Below, in pieces: positions 8,090 to 16,979 of a stretch of 64,000 nt of DNA (within the stretch, counting starts at the first letter, position 1; the number at the start of each line of letters is the position of its first letter). The stretch comes from Dyadobacter soli (lineage in GTDB: Bacteria > Bacteroidota > Bacteroidia > Cytophagales > Spirosomataceae). Both the position numbers and the translations under genes were made by a program. Under the pieces are notes generated by a model. That model made no database searches, was not told the origin of the DNA, and saw only the letters and a list, made by a program, of their open reading frames with translations. The stretch spans positions 124,001-188,000 of the forward strand of contig NZ_FNAN01000007.1 in assembly GCF_900101885.1 (NCBI RefSeq), in the 5' to 3' direction.

Positions 8090-10942
8090 TTATCCTACGT
8101 AAACCCATGTGTGGCCTCCGGAGCCATTGTCTTTGGCGACATATAGGCCAGCTGTGCCATCGGTTTGATAAACTATCGCCCCGATATACCCAGGGCTGTA
8201 ACTTAACCGTTGTGATTGGCTCATTTGCTGGGGGACAAGAGACCCTTCTACTACCAGCAGATCGCGGCGATTGCCGTTTGAGCCAATGAGCACCGAATTA
8301 GATATCTCCCAAATTTCTGACGAGGTTATGCTGCTGCCGCCGTTCCATTTGGCCATTCTTGCGTTTGACCCGCTTCCGGTAACCCACCCCATCGAAAAGT
8401 TTCTCCACGCGCCGGAAACATAGATCAGCGGCTGATAGTCAGACGGTCCCGAAATGAAGACGTCGGACAGTCCAGCAAGCGTGCTTGATCCTCCACCGGA
8501 AATCGTCCAGGATCTATTCGCCGAAAGGTCGTAAGTGGTCCCATTAATAGTGATCGTTCGCGAAGTGGGCACATAATTAGATAGCGAAGAATTTGAAGCA
8601 TATCCAGCGCTCGCATGATTCCCCCAGTTGTATGCTGTATTCCACTGCCCAGAGTTGCCGCCAGAAACGGAAATGCCTCCTGAAAGCGTCACGTTACCAT
8701 TAGCCCTGGAAATCGACATTGCTGTTCCAAGTAAAGAGCCCCCGTCATTGTAGCGCATGAAAACCAGATCACTACCTGCATCCGAGCCAGTTTCCGAACC
8801 GAATTTGCCGATCGACCAACGGGCTACGTTGGCATTTGAAAGATAAAACCCACGAGGGCCAGCGGCGGGCGCGGCATCGCTTTGGAATTGACCGGCCGCA
8901 GTCACATTCACGCCACTGACGGACAGAATACTATCGCCAATTGTCGTGCCCGCTGTAAAAACAGGTATTTTGCCAGTGGTGCCACCTCCGCCTATTCCTC
9001 CTGAAATCGTCCATGATCTGTTCGCGCTCAGGTCGAAAGTCGTGCCGTTGATCGTAATCGTCCGGGCTGTTGGAACATAACTGGATAGCGAAGACGCAAG
9101 GGCAAAACTACTTGCATGCAACCCGTCCACCATATCGGCATTCAGATTGGGAATTAATGTTGAGCTGTTAACCTTGAAAGGTTGAAGTCCGTTTGGGTTA
9201 ACGAACGTGAAAAGATTGTCCGATTTTATTTCATAAACGGTAGTTCCATTGACAGTTGTGAAACTGAATTCGTCGTTGTATCGGCCGAACGAAAATGCAT
9301 TTGTTCCTGCGGTATTGTAAAAACTTATTCCAAATGTATTCAACGACCCACCAACCCCTAAATAGTAGAAACTGCCATTTTTGTTAATGGTTGTCGATTT
9401 CTTAATATCTACCGAAGTAGCTGTTTCCTCGATCGAGCTGTTCACAAATGAGCTCGACGCAGAATCATATCTCGGAACATATTTGTCCGAAAGGCTGCCG
9501 GGAATACCTCCACCCGAAATTGTCCACGACCTATTCGCCGAAAGGTCAAGGGTTGTTCCGTTGATTGTGATGGTGCGAGACGTTGGTACATAACCCGCCG
9601 ACGCGTGGTTTCCCCATGAAAAGGCCGTGTTCCAGTTGGTTGAATTGCCCCCGGACACTGTGACCGTCCCCGAGAAAGTAGCGTTGCCCGTGGCTCGTGA
9701 CATGCGAAAAGCTTCGCCTAAATACGCTCCCGCATCGTTATACCTCCACCACACATAATCAGAACCGGCATTCGAGCCTGTCTCGCTCCCTGCTTTACCT
9801 ACGGCCCATCTATTCGCCCCACCTGATTGAAAGTTGAAGCCCCTTACATTTGTATTGACCGGAGTATTGCTAAACAGCTGGCCAGCGACATAGATATTGC
9901 CGGTCGACTGGGACATAATACTGTCCCCGAATGTATTTGCGCCGATGAAAAGAGGAACCTGGTTTACGGTTCCCGTTCCCGAGTTTTTGCCGTCGAGCGC
10001 AACTTGCAGGCCTGTAACATCAGCAATTGCGTGCGTATGAGCCAAGGCCGCATACCGTCCATCGCTATACGTGGTATCAAATGCCAACGAAATATTCGCC
10101 GACAGCGCTCCGCCTCCAGTGAGACCGGTGCCAGCTGATACGGTCCGAGCTACCGGTACGTAAAGGCCGGAGTGATTGCCCCACGAAAAGGCAGTATTCC
10201 AGTTGCCCGAATTACCACCACTCGCGGAGATGGTGCCGGAGAATGTCGCATTGCCCGTAGCGCGTGAGATTCGAAGCGGCTCTCTAAGATATGTCCCGCC
10301 GTCGCTGTAACTCCATAGCGTGAAGTCCGATCCGGCATCCGATCCGGTTTCATTGCCCGCTTTACCAAGCCCCCAGCGTATCACGCCGGACGCCCAAAGT
10401 CCAAAACCTCTCAGACTGGAATTAAATGGCGTATCAGAAACAATCACGCCGCCATTAGCGATAACATTTATCCCTGACTCGCTGAGCATGCCGTCGGTAA
10501 ACGTTGAGCTCGTCGCATACTTTGGATAGCGGCCAGGTGTGCCGGTCCCGCCCGTTTTTGCATCGAGCGCGGCCTGTAAGCCGGTCACGTCTGAGATTGC
10601 ATGCGTATGGCCGATCTGAGAATAACGCGTATCGTTCTGCGAATCACTGCGCGCATTGCCGGAATGCCAAAGCGTAAAATCAAGCCCGGTGTCTGTCCTC
10701 AGCCTAAGATCCGATGCGTTGTTGGCATACAGGTAAGTCCCAAACACGCCTCCAGCGTGAAACCCGTATCCAGGCCGCGCGCCAGTGGCGTAAAGACCCG
10801 GCGGCGTGTATGCCTCTATCGCAGCGTTTGAATAAGCAGAGTTCGCAAGTCCAACAGCAAGCAATGCATAGGCAGTCGCCCCTCTGATCTTGGAGGCGGC
10901 TGTAATGGCATCGTCGAAATATGCGGCGCTGAGAAAATCCAT
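8090..10942 (-). CDS. Repeat-rich tail fibre / host-recognition protein, 950 aa
   Basis: This is a long Gly/Ser/Thr/Asn-rich beta protein made of repeated modules, as in phage tail fibres that bind the host surface. Repeated motifs include HTHAI(S/A)DVTGLQ, ATGNATFSGT, NWNTAFSWGNH and TITINGTT-DLSANRSWTISGG, each in several copies. No C-terminal intramolecular chaperone (S74-type) motif is visible. The C-terminus carries a distinct domain (about 840-950) that may be the receptor-binding tip. The gene follows another fibre-like gene with only 3 bp between them. Confidence 0.85.
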   Translation of the reverse strand: MDFLSAAYFDDAITAASKIRGATAYALLAVGLANSAYSNAAIEAYTPPGLYATGARPGYGFHAGGVFGTYLYANNASDLRLRTDTGLDFTLWHSGNARSDSQNDTRYSQIGHTHAISDVTGLQAALDAKTGGTGTPGRYPKYATSSTFTDGMLSESGINVIANGGVIVSDTPFNSSLRGFGLWASGVIRWGLGKAGNETGSDAGSDFTLWSYSDGGTYLREPLRISRATGNATFSGTISASGGNSGNWNTAFSWGNHSGLYVPVARTVSAGTGLTGGGALSANISLAFDTTYSDGRYAALAHTHAIADVTGLQVALDGKNSGTGTVNQVPLFIGANTFGDSIMSQSTGNIYVAGQLFSNTPVNTNVRGFNFQSGGANRWAVGKAGSETGSNAGSDYVWWRYNDAGAYLGEAFRMSRATGNATFSGTVTVSGGNSTNWNTAFSWGNHASAGYVPTSRTITINGTTLDLSANRSWTISGGGIPGSLSDKYVPRYDSASSSFVNSSIEETATSVDIKKSTTINKNGSFYYLGVGGSLNTFGISFYNTAGTNAFSFGRYNDEFSFTTVNGTTVYEIKSDNLFTFVNPNGLQPFKVNSSTLIPNLNADMVDGLHASSFALASSLSSYVPTARTITINGTTFDLSANRSWTISGGIGGGGTTGKIPVFTAGTTIGDSILSVSGVNVTAAGQFQSDAAPAAGPRGFYLSNANVARWSIGKFGSETGSDAGSDLVFMRYNDGGSLLGTAMSISRANGNVTLSGGISVSGGNSGQWNTAYNWGNHASAGYASNSSLSNYVPTSRTITINGTTYDLSANRSWTISGGGSSTLAGLSDVFISGPSDYQPLIYVSGAWRNFSMGWVTGSGSNARMAKWNGGSSITSSEIWEISNSVLIGSNGNRRDLLVVEGSLVPQQMSQSQRLSYSPGYIGAIVYQTDGTAGLYVAKDNGSGGHTWVYVG
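8498..9595 (-). repeat. Tandem-type module repeats inside the tail-fibre gene
   Basis: Three DNA segments near 8498-8570, 9000-9075 and 9515-9595 encode the same element, TITINGTT-DLSANRSWTISGG, with strong nucleotide similarity. They are separated by about 500 bp of related fibre modules. Such near-identical modules allow recombination and length or receptor variation in a fibre gene. Confidence 0.75.
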
Positions 10943-10945
10943 TGG

Positions 10946-12145
10946 TTACTTTTTAATGATCACACGGAAAGAGGCATTGGCCGGAGCTTTGGCGAAAGTC
11001 ACGATCACAGCGTTGACCGTCGACGCCCGGTTGTCGACAACGACAGCAGAGTTGTCGGATACTTTGCGTACCTCCACCATTACATCTAGTGAATTCAGGT
11101 TGTGGGTTACCGTAAAGGCTGTGGCCGTTCCGTCGCCGATCGTTGCCGCGAAAGCCCCGCCCGATATTTGGGACGCGACGTAGGTTGCCATTTTCAGAGG
11201 CGTGACCGCACGGGTATCGTCGGTGCCAGTGTTGGTTTCTGCCTGTGTGGCGATCTCAATCAAACCGGTGCGCACCTCAGTCGCGGTACGGGAGCTGAGC
11301 GAAGCAGGTGTTACAACCTTGTTCGCATCCGTTCCAGCCTGCACTTCAGCATTGGTCGCAAGCATTACCAGACCGAGGACGGTCGCGGTGGCCTGATCGC
11401 GGTTAGTTTCAAGGAAAATCCAGTCAGCTGCCGAAGTGGTCGACGGGTTATCCTTGTTGGCGATCAGCACGTCACCTACATTGAAAACCTGCCCCTGGAC
11501 AGTGCCCGCTACGGAAACATACCAGTAAGCGCCTTTCTTGATTGCCGCACTCCCTGGGAAGTTCGTGCTCGTGTTGGCGTTGAACGCACCAACCAGGCTA
11601 CCAATACCGCCAACAAGTCCATCAATGTAGGCTTTGACCGCTCCGGCCGTTGCAATGTTGGTTCCCGTTGCGGTAGCGAGCGTGTTGTCGTTGATCAGGG
11701 TGATCTCGGAAGCCACACCAGCACCGGCGGCAGTCCGGCCGATTACCGTCATTGCGTTGATGTTTTGCATCTTCGCAAAGCTCACCGCGCCGTTCAGGAT
11801 CTTGATTGCCGTAACCGAGTCCGTAGCGAGCTTGGCGGCAGAAATACCTCCATCCTTCACCCTCACAACGTCAGCAACGACCTCAACGGTCACGCCATCG
11901 GTTTTTACCGACAAGGTTGTTACTCCGCCGGTCGTGCTTTCATCCAAACCGTCGCCGCCAATAACATTGCCCGCGCCGAGAGGTTTCCACGCCGCCGCTA
12001 CGCTATCGTATTGGTAGATGATCTTGGTACCAGTATTGTAGTACAACTGACCGTCTACCGGGGCGCTTGGCGGCACAGCCAGCGCGTGCAGAACCACATT
12101 GATAATCTGGTTCTGTAATAGGTCAAGATTATTGTGTACTTCCAT
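10946..12145 (-). CDS. Phage tail fibre / tail-associated protein, 399 aa
   Basis: The N-terminus (NNLDLLQNQIINVVLHALAV, then APVDGQLYYNT) matches the attachment region typical of phage fibre proteins, which bind other tail proteins and display a repeated shaft. The middle is Ala/Thr/Val-rich with TAVTPLKMATYV-like and ATNAEVQAGTDA-like fibre repeats. The C-terminus has the small tip motif TAFTVTHNLNSLDVMVEV, also seen in the 1606-aa protein upstream. It lies between the tail-tip gene and the long fibre gene and is probably virion-associated. Confidence 0.8.
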   Translation of the reverse strand: MEVHNNLDLLQNQIINVVLHALAVPPSAPVDGQLYYNTGTKIIYQYDSVAAAWKPLGAGNVIGGDGLDESTTGGVTTLSVKTDGVTVEVVADVVRVKDGGISAAKLATDSVTAIKILNGAVSFAKMQNINAMTVIGRTAAGAGVASEITLINDNTLATATGTNIATAGAVKAYIDGLVGGIGSLVGAFNANTSTNFPGSAAIKKGAYWYVSVAGTVQGQVFNVGDVLIANKDNPSTTSAADWIFLETNRDQATATVLGLVMLATNAEVQAGTDANKVVTPASLSSRTATEVRTGLIEIATQAETNTGTDDTRAVTPLKMATYVASQISGGAFAATIGDGTATAFTVTHNLNSLDVMVEVRKVSDNSAVVVDNRASTVNAVIVTFAKAPANASFRVIIKK

Positions 12146-12158
12146 TTCAGTTTGTTGA

Positions 12159-15100
12159 TTATGAAATAATTATAACCGAGCCGGTTTGCGGCTTTGAATG
12201 AATCACTTTGAATACATCATTGTCCAGGTACTGCACGTCAGAGAGAACCTTTTTACCGTCGATCAAAATCAGCGGGTCGGGCTTCCGGTTTAGGTTGTGT
12301 GTAACAATCCATTCTTCGGCGGGCGAGCTAAACGGAAACTCTATCTGCTCGGAACCTTCACCCTCACAATCGCATGCGCAACAGTCTTTGATTGGCGGCT
12401 CAACATCTTCGACAATTTCGAAGTTCGTCTGCCAGCCATAGTTGATGCCATCGACGTTGATATACATGATAACTTTGTACTCGCCTGGAATATCTATGTA
12501 GACAGGTTGAACTGAACTTTTTATAATCGGCCTGCCTCCCGAAATCTCCCATTCCGTCCGTATCGTTTCGAAGTTGTCAAACCCGGTAGTCGGCTCAGGG
12601 AAGTAGATGTAATTATTGTAATCCTCCCATACGCCAGATACTAGTCTACCCATAAGAACCGAGACATATTCAAAGGACATTCCATCGAAAGATTTCCTTC
12701 GAACACTGAATGTCTTACCATTAGGAGGAAGCAAGTACTTCCGTCCCTCCCTGGGCATGTTCGGATCAATTAAAATACCTGTTCCGGTAGTAATATCATC
12801 CTCAAAGTAAGCAAAGTCGCTATAATCTTCCGGATCGAGTGCGACGCGAAAGCTAAAATCCGCCTGCGCGATACCAACGATTTTTCCGTCAGCGTCACGG
12901 CCAACGAACTTCGCCAGCACGCGGGAAGGTGCCTGGTGAATATCCCCGATTTTCAAAGATGATTTGTTGCCAAATATAAGGGTTTTCCCTGACGTATAAG
13001 CAAACTTTGAAGGATATCCCGTAAACTGTTCCAGGTCCACCTCGGCGAACGATCCGCCACGCAGAAAATCCAATTCCCATTCACCCGTAACGCATTCCAC
13101 ATCGGGCCCGAAGCCGTTAAAAACAAGCGTCCAAGGAACGAGGTCGTATTCTGCTCCCTTCAACGGGATACTCTCCGCAATTATCGCGACATTGGTAGTT
13201 CCCGGCGCGAATGTACCCAGCGAAAGGAGCGGTTTCGGCTCGGCGTCCTTGCTCTCGATCGTGAATTTATCCGTCCGCTTAAAAACATCCTCGCCCTCCT
13301 TTAATAAACGTACCGGAAAGGTATATACGCCAGGCTCCAACTCTGTATCTTCTTCGAGCGCGTAAAACCACCAGCTCAATAGCGGATCAACATCGGTAAG
13401 GTGCTGTTCGCCGATTACCTCACCTTCTTTTTCGAGCGAGATATAAACCTCGTCGAAATCGATATCGTGAATTTCGGCTCTGGCATTCACTGCGCCCGGA
13501 TACACGAATGAGGTCGCGCCGTCTGGCATGATCTCGCCGACCTGATCAGTTCCTTTTGTAAGGTGCTTCCGCATTTCAGCCAGGTACTCATCGTCGTAAA
13601 GCGTCAGGTCGAATGCTTGCGCCGTTTCGTTTTCTCCCAGGGAAACAACGACCTCGATCAAATACTGACCGACAATTCCTTCCACACCGCCGGTTTCAAT
13701 GAACGGACGGTATGTGCCTGCCTCTACGGGGTCAGGCAGTGTCAGCGTATTTTCGAAGTTGATCTCGTCCCCAAGATCACCTCCCCCGGTCACCTTGATT
13801 GCAATTTTGTCATGCAGGCCGGATACCGTCAATTGCACGTCCCACAAATCCGGCACTTCAAATGCGCCAGGCAAATCGCCGGTGACTGCGTCGCCATCAG
13901 TTGAACCGATCAGCTTTCCAGTGATCTCGGTCGCCTCGATTACCTGCAACAAAATCTCGTCAGTGTATGGCCGGTGCTCGGCAATGCCGTCCCATATCTC
14001 CACCGTGATTGTCCGCTTCTCAATGATAGGCGGCGTGCCAGTGATTGAGAAGTCATCGTTCACCACGCTACGGGCCGAAACCCATTCCGGAACGGAGAAA
14101 AATCGGTACTGCAAAAGCTTGTGGCCATCGGGCATGTAATCCCGGAAATTAAAGCCGGTAACCGTCTCCTTTTTCAGCACGAAATTGAGCACAGGGAACG
14201 CTTCGAACTCAGGCGGCCAGCTTTCAACGTAATCTTCATTCTCCTCGACCAGGACCGGCACGCGGATAGGAATTGTGAAATCGCTCTCCGGATCTGTCGC
14301 GGTAAAATCAATGTAAAACCTTCCTGACTTTGGAGCGAGCGCAGTGGCCGTAATTACCAAAGCATCGTCCTCGACTGACGAAAACCACGCCGGTGCATAG
14401 TCCAGTTTCAGGACCAGGGTTGTGATATCGAAATAATCTTCTTCTTCCTGGTTCTCATTGTTTGTAATGAACGTTTCGGAAAGGAAGTCTTTCAAATCCA
14501 CTGAATCTTCGCTTTCAACCGCAGCCACGTAAGTCAGCGGCGCAATGCCTTCGAAAAGGGCATCGAGTCGCGCCGTCGCTTCGATTTGCTCGAATAGCTC
14601 CTCTTCGGTCAGCGGCATATCCTCGGCATTCAATCTGCCATTGGTACTATCCTGTTTGCTCGGATAAATTCCATCGCCTTGACCGGGAACGGTGTTCAAT
14701 TGTCTCGAACCGGGAATGTACGAATCCTGTTTGAGCTCGGAATCGGGAATTTCCTCATAGAGGATTTCCACCGCAGTAACCTGCGCCTCCTTTTGCGAGT
14801 CATCGTATTCGAAGCGGACAATACGGAAAGTTTTGTCCTGATCTTCGAAATATAGCCTGTGCAGATAGTGGACATAAACGTCGCCCGGCAGCAGGAATAT
14901 TTTTCCTTCAAAAACCGTCAGCGGCTTGGTAGTCATGCATAGCCGGTCCTTCATCATCGCCCTGTAAACCGAGAGTGACTCATTCAAGGGTGGGCGACGC
15001 CTCCACGACGAAGTACCGTCGTTGCTACCCGGGCGCGTCCACGTTCCTACGTACCACGGAGTGAAGTCGCCACTTATCAGGTTGATAGTATCTGCCTCCT

Positions 15101-16979
15101 CGTCTGTCACATCCCCTCGCTCCAAAGTCGTTGCGTACCTTGCAGACTCTTCCGAAGCTACAAAGCCTTCCAGCTTGCCATTGAGGTTGTACACTTTGTA
15201 CCAGTCTCCGGGCTTACCTTCGTCGTCGGCCATTTTGTAAAACCGGACGTACACTTTATCTGCCGGGAAGTCTTGTCCAGGCCGGGTAATAAAGGTCGTA
15301 TTAAGGGAGACCGCCAGTGAGAAAGTCCCCTTTTTGACGTTATTCCGAATCCCGATAATCTCCCAATAACTACCTACCTGCTCCTGCGTACCGCCAAGAT
15401 TGGCAACGCGGGCAACCACAAGATCACCGTTTTCAACCAATACCCCATTAACCCCGCCAATTCGTCGATACTCGCCAGCCGGAACGCCAGTAACTGTCCA
15501 CGTCCAATCGGTATTCTTTGATCCCGGGGACCAGTTCGCAGCCGGATAATTAGGATTCCCTGAAACATCAATTGTTCCTTTGTCAGTCAGCTTTCCCATA
15601 TCTACGGGCGGTATCCGGATCAAACAAAATGCCTCCGAAGCACTCGCAGTAGATTTATCAGCACCAGCAAGGGCAGGACTTGAAGACGGGTCTACCCAAA
15701 AGTTTACAATCTGATTGTTCCTTGTTATGGGAATTCGAATCGAGATCAGGATATCAGAAGAAAACGCTTCCGTTTCGTAGTCAAACGTTATGGTTACGCT
15801 CTTGTCGGCCTTTGATATAGAGCCGCCAGGACTTTCGATGTATTGGGAAGGCTCAACGTCATAATAGGTGTTTTTCAGGTTCGCGCCAATCATCCCGGTT
15901 AAAATCGGGACCAGAATTTGACCGAACTTCTTCTTCTTTTTTTTCCTGTAAGGCTGTGGCGACTTCCCGTTTATTTTCAATACAGAACGGCTCCCTTCTC
16001 CTCCAATGGCAAATTGCTCCCAGCCTGGATTGCCTTTGGTCATGTGGGTGAAATCCCATCCAATCAGCCCGTTTTCGTTCCACAGCAGCATGTTCCCATT
16101 CTCGAAGAAGGGCTTTTGCTGGCCGAAATCAATCTCGGTCCGGTACTTATTGATTGGCGGTAAAATCCTGATCTGGCCGCCATCAAGGGATTTTGAGATG
16201 GTGCCATTAACCGAGAAGGTGCCAGGCCACGCAATAGGGTGAGGCGACGGGGAAATGTCCAGGTAAGAAGTGTCAAAACCCGTAGCATTATCGATAATGG
16301 AACGGATCACCCACATGTTATTCCACTGAGTGATTTCGGCATTGAAATGGTTCAACAGGTTGTTTACTATCACATCACAGTAAAGAGATTCACCATTGTC
16401 ATCATAGTACCTGAATGTATTCTCCTCAAAGGAGGTAAGCCCTAATCTGCTGTCTCCTGTGAAGCCGTTCTCGTACATGTGAGTGGAAACCCGGATCGGC
16501 AATTCTTCTCGACCGATCACACCTAAGCAGTCCTGAATGATCTGCAATCCGGTTTTCTTGAAAGTACTGTTGGGGTTTACGTACTTCTTTTTGGATAGGT
16601 GAGCCAAGCCGCAGCTTGCCGTAAGATTAATTACGTAAGGCGGCTTCTGGTAGTCATGCCTTGCATCCCAGGGCTCAATCCATCCACTCCATATAACGCG
16701 AGTAAATACAGTGTCGACAATTTCAACGTAGAAGGTCTTCCGGTTCGTTACAAATTCGGTTAGGTCGTACCGCTCCTTTAAGATCAGTCCTATTTGCGCC
16801 TGGGATGCAATGATAGGCTGATCAGGGAAGAATCCATCTGACTCTCCCCTTGTAAACCGAACCGCGCCGCGCTCACTGATCCACTCGACGGGATCACCGT
16901 CGAATCCGTCTTTGTAAAGCTTAACCTCCCTTGTATCCCCAAAAGAATCCCGATATTGGGTGAAATATTTAAGTCCCAT
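12159..16979 (-). CDS. Very large tail-tip / distal tail protein with immunoglobulin-like modules, 1606 aa
   Basis: The gene follows the tape-measure gene with a one-base TAATG overlap, which is the position of distal-tail and tail-tip proteins in siphophages. The N-terminal part (about 1-300; FTQYRDSFGDTREVKLYKDG and a later WSGWIEPWD) resembles the baseplate/tail-tip proteins of Bacteroidota phages. The region from about 800 to 1500 is a series of beta-rich segments of Ig/cadherin-like appearance (ending with motifs such as FYIDFTATDPESDFTIP and KRTITVEIWDG). A Cys cluster (DCCACDCEG) lies near residue 1530, before a C-terminal VTHNLNRKPDPLI tip. It probably shapes the tail tip and host contact. 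Confidence 0.8.
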   Translation of the reverse strand: MGLKYFTQYRDSFGDTREVKLYKDGFDGDPVEWISERGAVRFTRGESDGFFPDQPIIASQAQIGLILKERYDLTEFVTNRKTFYVEIVDTVFTRVIWSGWIEPWDARHDYQKPPYVINLTASCGLAHLSKKKYVNPNSTFKKTGLQIIQDCLGVIGREELPIRVSTHMYENGFTGDSRLGLTSFEENTFRYYDDNGESLYCDVIVNNLLNHFNAEITQWNNMWVIRSIIDNATGFDTSYLDISPSPHPIAWPGTFSVNGTISKSLDGGQIRILPPINKYRTEIDFGQQKPFFENGNMLLWNENGLIGWDFTHMTKGNPGWEQFAIGGEGSRSVLKINGKSPQPYRKKKKKKFGQILVPILTGMIGANLKNTYYDVEPSQYIESPGGSISKADKSVTITFDYETEAFSSDILISIRIPITRNNQIVNFWVDPSSSPALAGADKSTASASEAFCLIRIPPVDMGKLTDKGTIDVSGNPNYPAANWSPGSKNTDWTWTVTGVPAGEYRRIGGVNGVLVENGDLVVARVANLGGTQEQVGSYWEIIGIRNNVKKGTFSLAVSLNTTFITRPGQDFPADKVYVRFYKMADDEGKPGDWYKVYNLNGKLEGFVASEESARYATTLERGDVTDEEADTINLISGDFTPWYVGTWTRPGSNDGTSSWRRRPPLNESLSVYRAMMKDRLCMTTKPLTVFEGKIFLLPGDVYVHYLHRLYFEDQDKTFRIVRFEYDDSQKEAQVTAVEILYEEIPDSELKQDSYIPGSRQLNTVPGQGDGIYPSKQDSTNGRLNAEDMPLTEEELFEQIEATARLDALFEGIAPLTYVAAVESEDSVDLKDFLSETFITNNENQEEEDYFDITTLVLKLDYAPAWFSSVEDDALVITATALAPKSGRFYIDFTATDPESDFTIPIRVPVLVEENEDYVESWPPEFEAFPVLNFVLKKETVTGFNFRDYMPDGHKLLQYRFFSVPEWVSARSVVNDDFSITGTPPIIEKRTITVEIWDGIAEHRPYTDEILLQVIEATEITGKLIGSTDGDAVTGDLPGAFEVPDLWDVQLTVSGLHDKIAIKVTGGGDLGDEINFENTLTLPDPVEAGTYRPFIETGGVEGIVGQYLIEVVVSLGENETAQAFDLTLYDDEYLAEMRKHLTKGTDQVGEIMPDGATSFVYPGAVNARAEIHDIDFDEVYISLEKEGEVIGEQHLTDVDPLLSWWFYALEEDTELEPGVYTFPVRLLKEGEDVFKRTDKFTIESKDAEPKPLLSLGTFAPGTTNVAIIAESIPLKGAEYDLVPWTLVFNGFGPDVECVTGEWELDFLRGGSFAEVDLEQFTGYPSKFAYTSGKTLIFGNKSSLKIGDIHQAPSRVLAKFVGRDADGKIVGIAQADFSFRVALDPEDYSDFAYFEDDITTGTGILIDPNMPREGRKYLLPPNGKTFSVRRKSFDGMSFEYVSVLMGRLVSGVWEDYNNYIYFPEPTTGFDNFETIRTEWEISGGRPIIKSSVQPVYIDIPGEYKVIMYINVDGINYGWQTNFEIVEDVEPPIKDCCACDCEGEGSEQIEFPFSSPAEEWIVTHNLNRKPDPLILIDGKKVLSDVQYLDNDVFKVIHSKPQTGSVIIIS

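Noticed and set aside
8498..9595. Fibre repeats as a possible CRISPR array
   Set aside because: Repeats are long, protein-coding in one frame and spaced by about 500 bp, unlike a CRISPR array.
11102..12118. 338-aa plus-strand frame opposite the fibre gene
   Set aside because: Arg/Ser/Gly-rich antisense shadow; the minus-strand fibre gene is clear.
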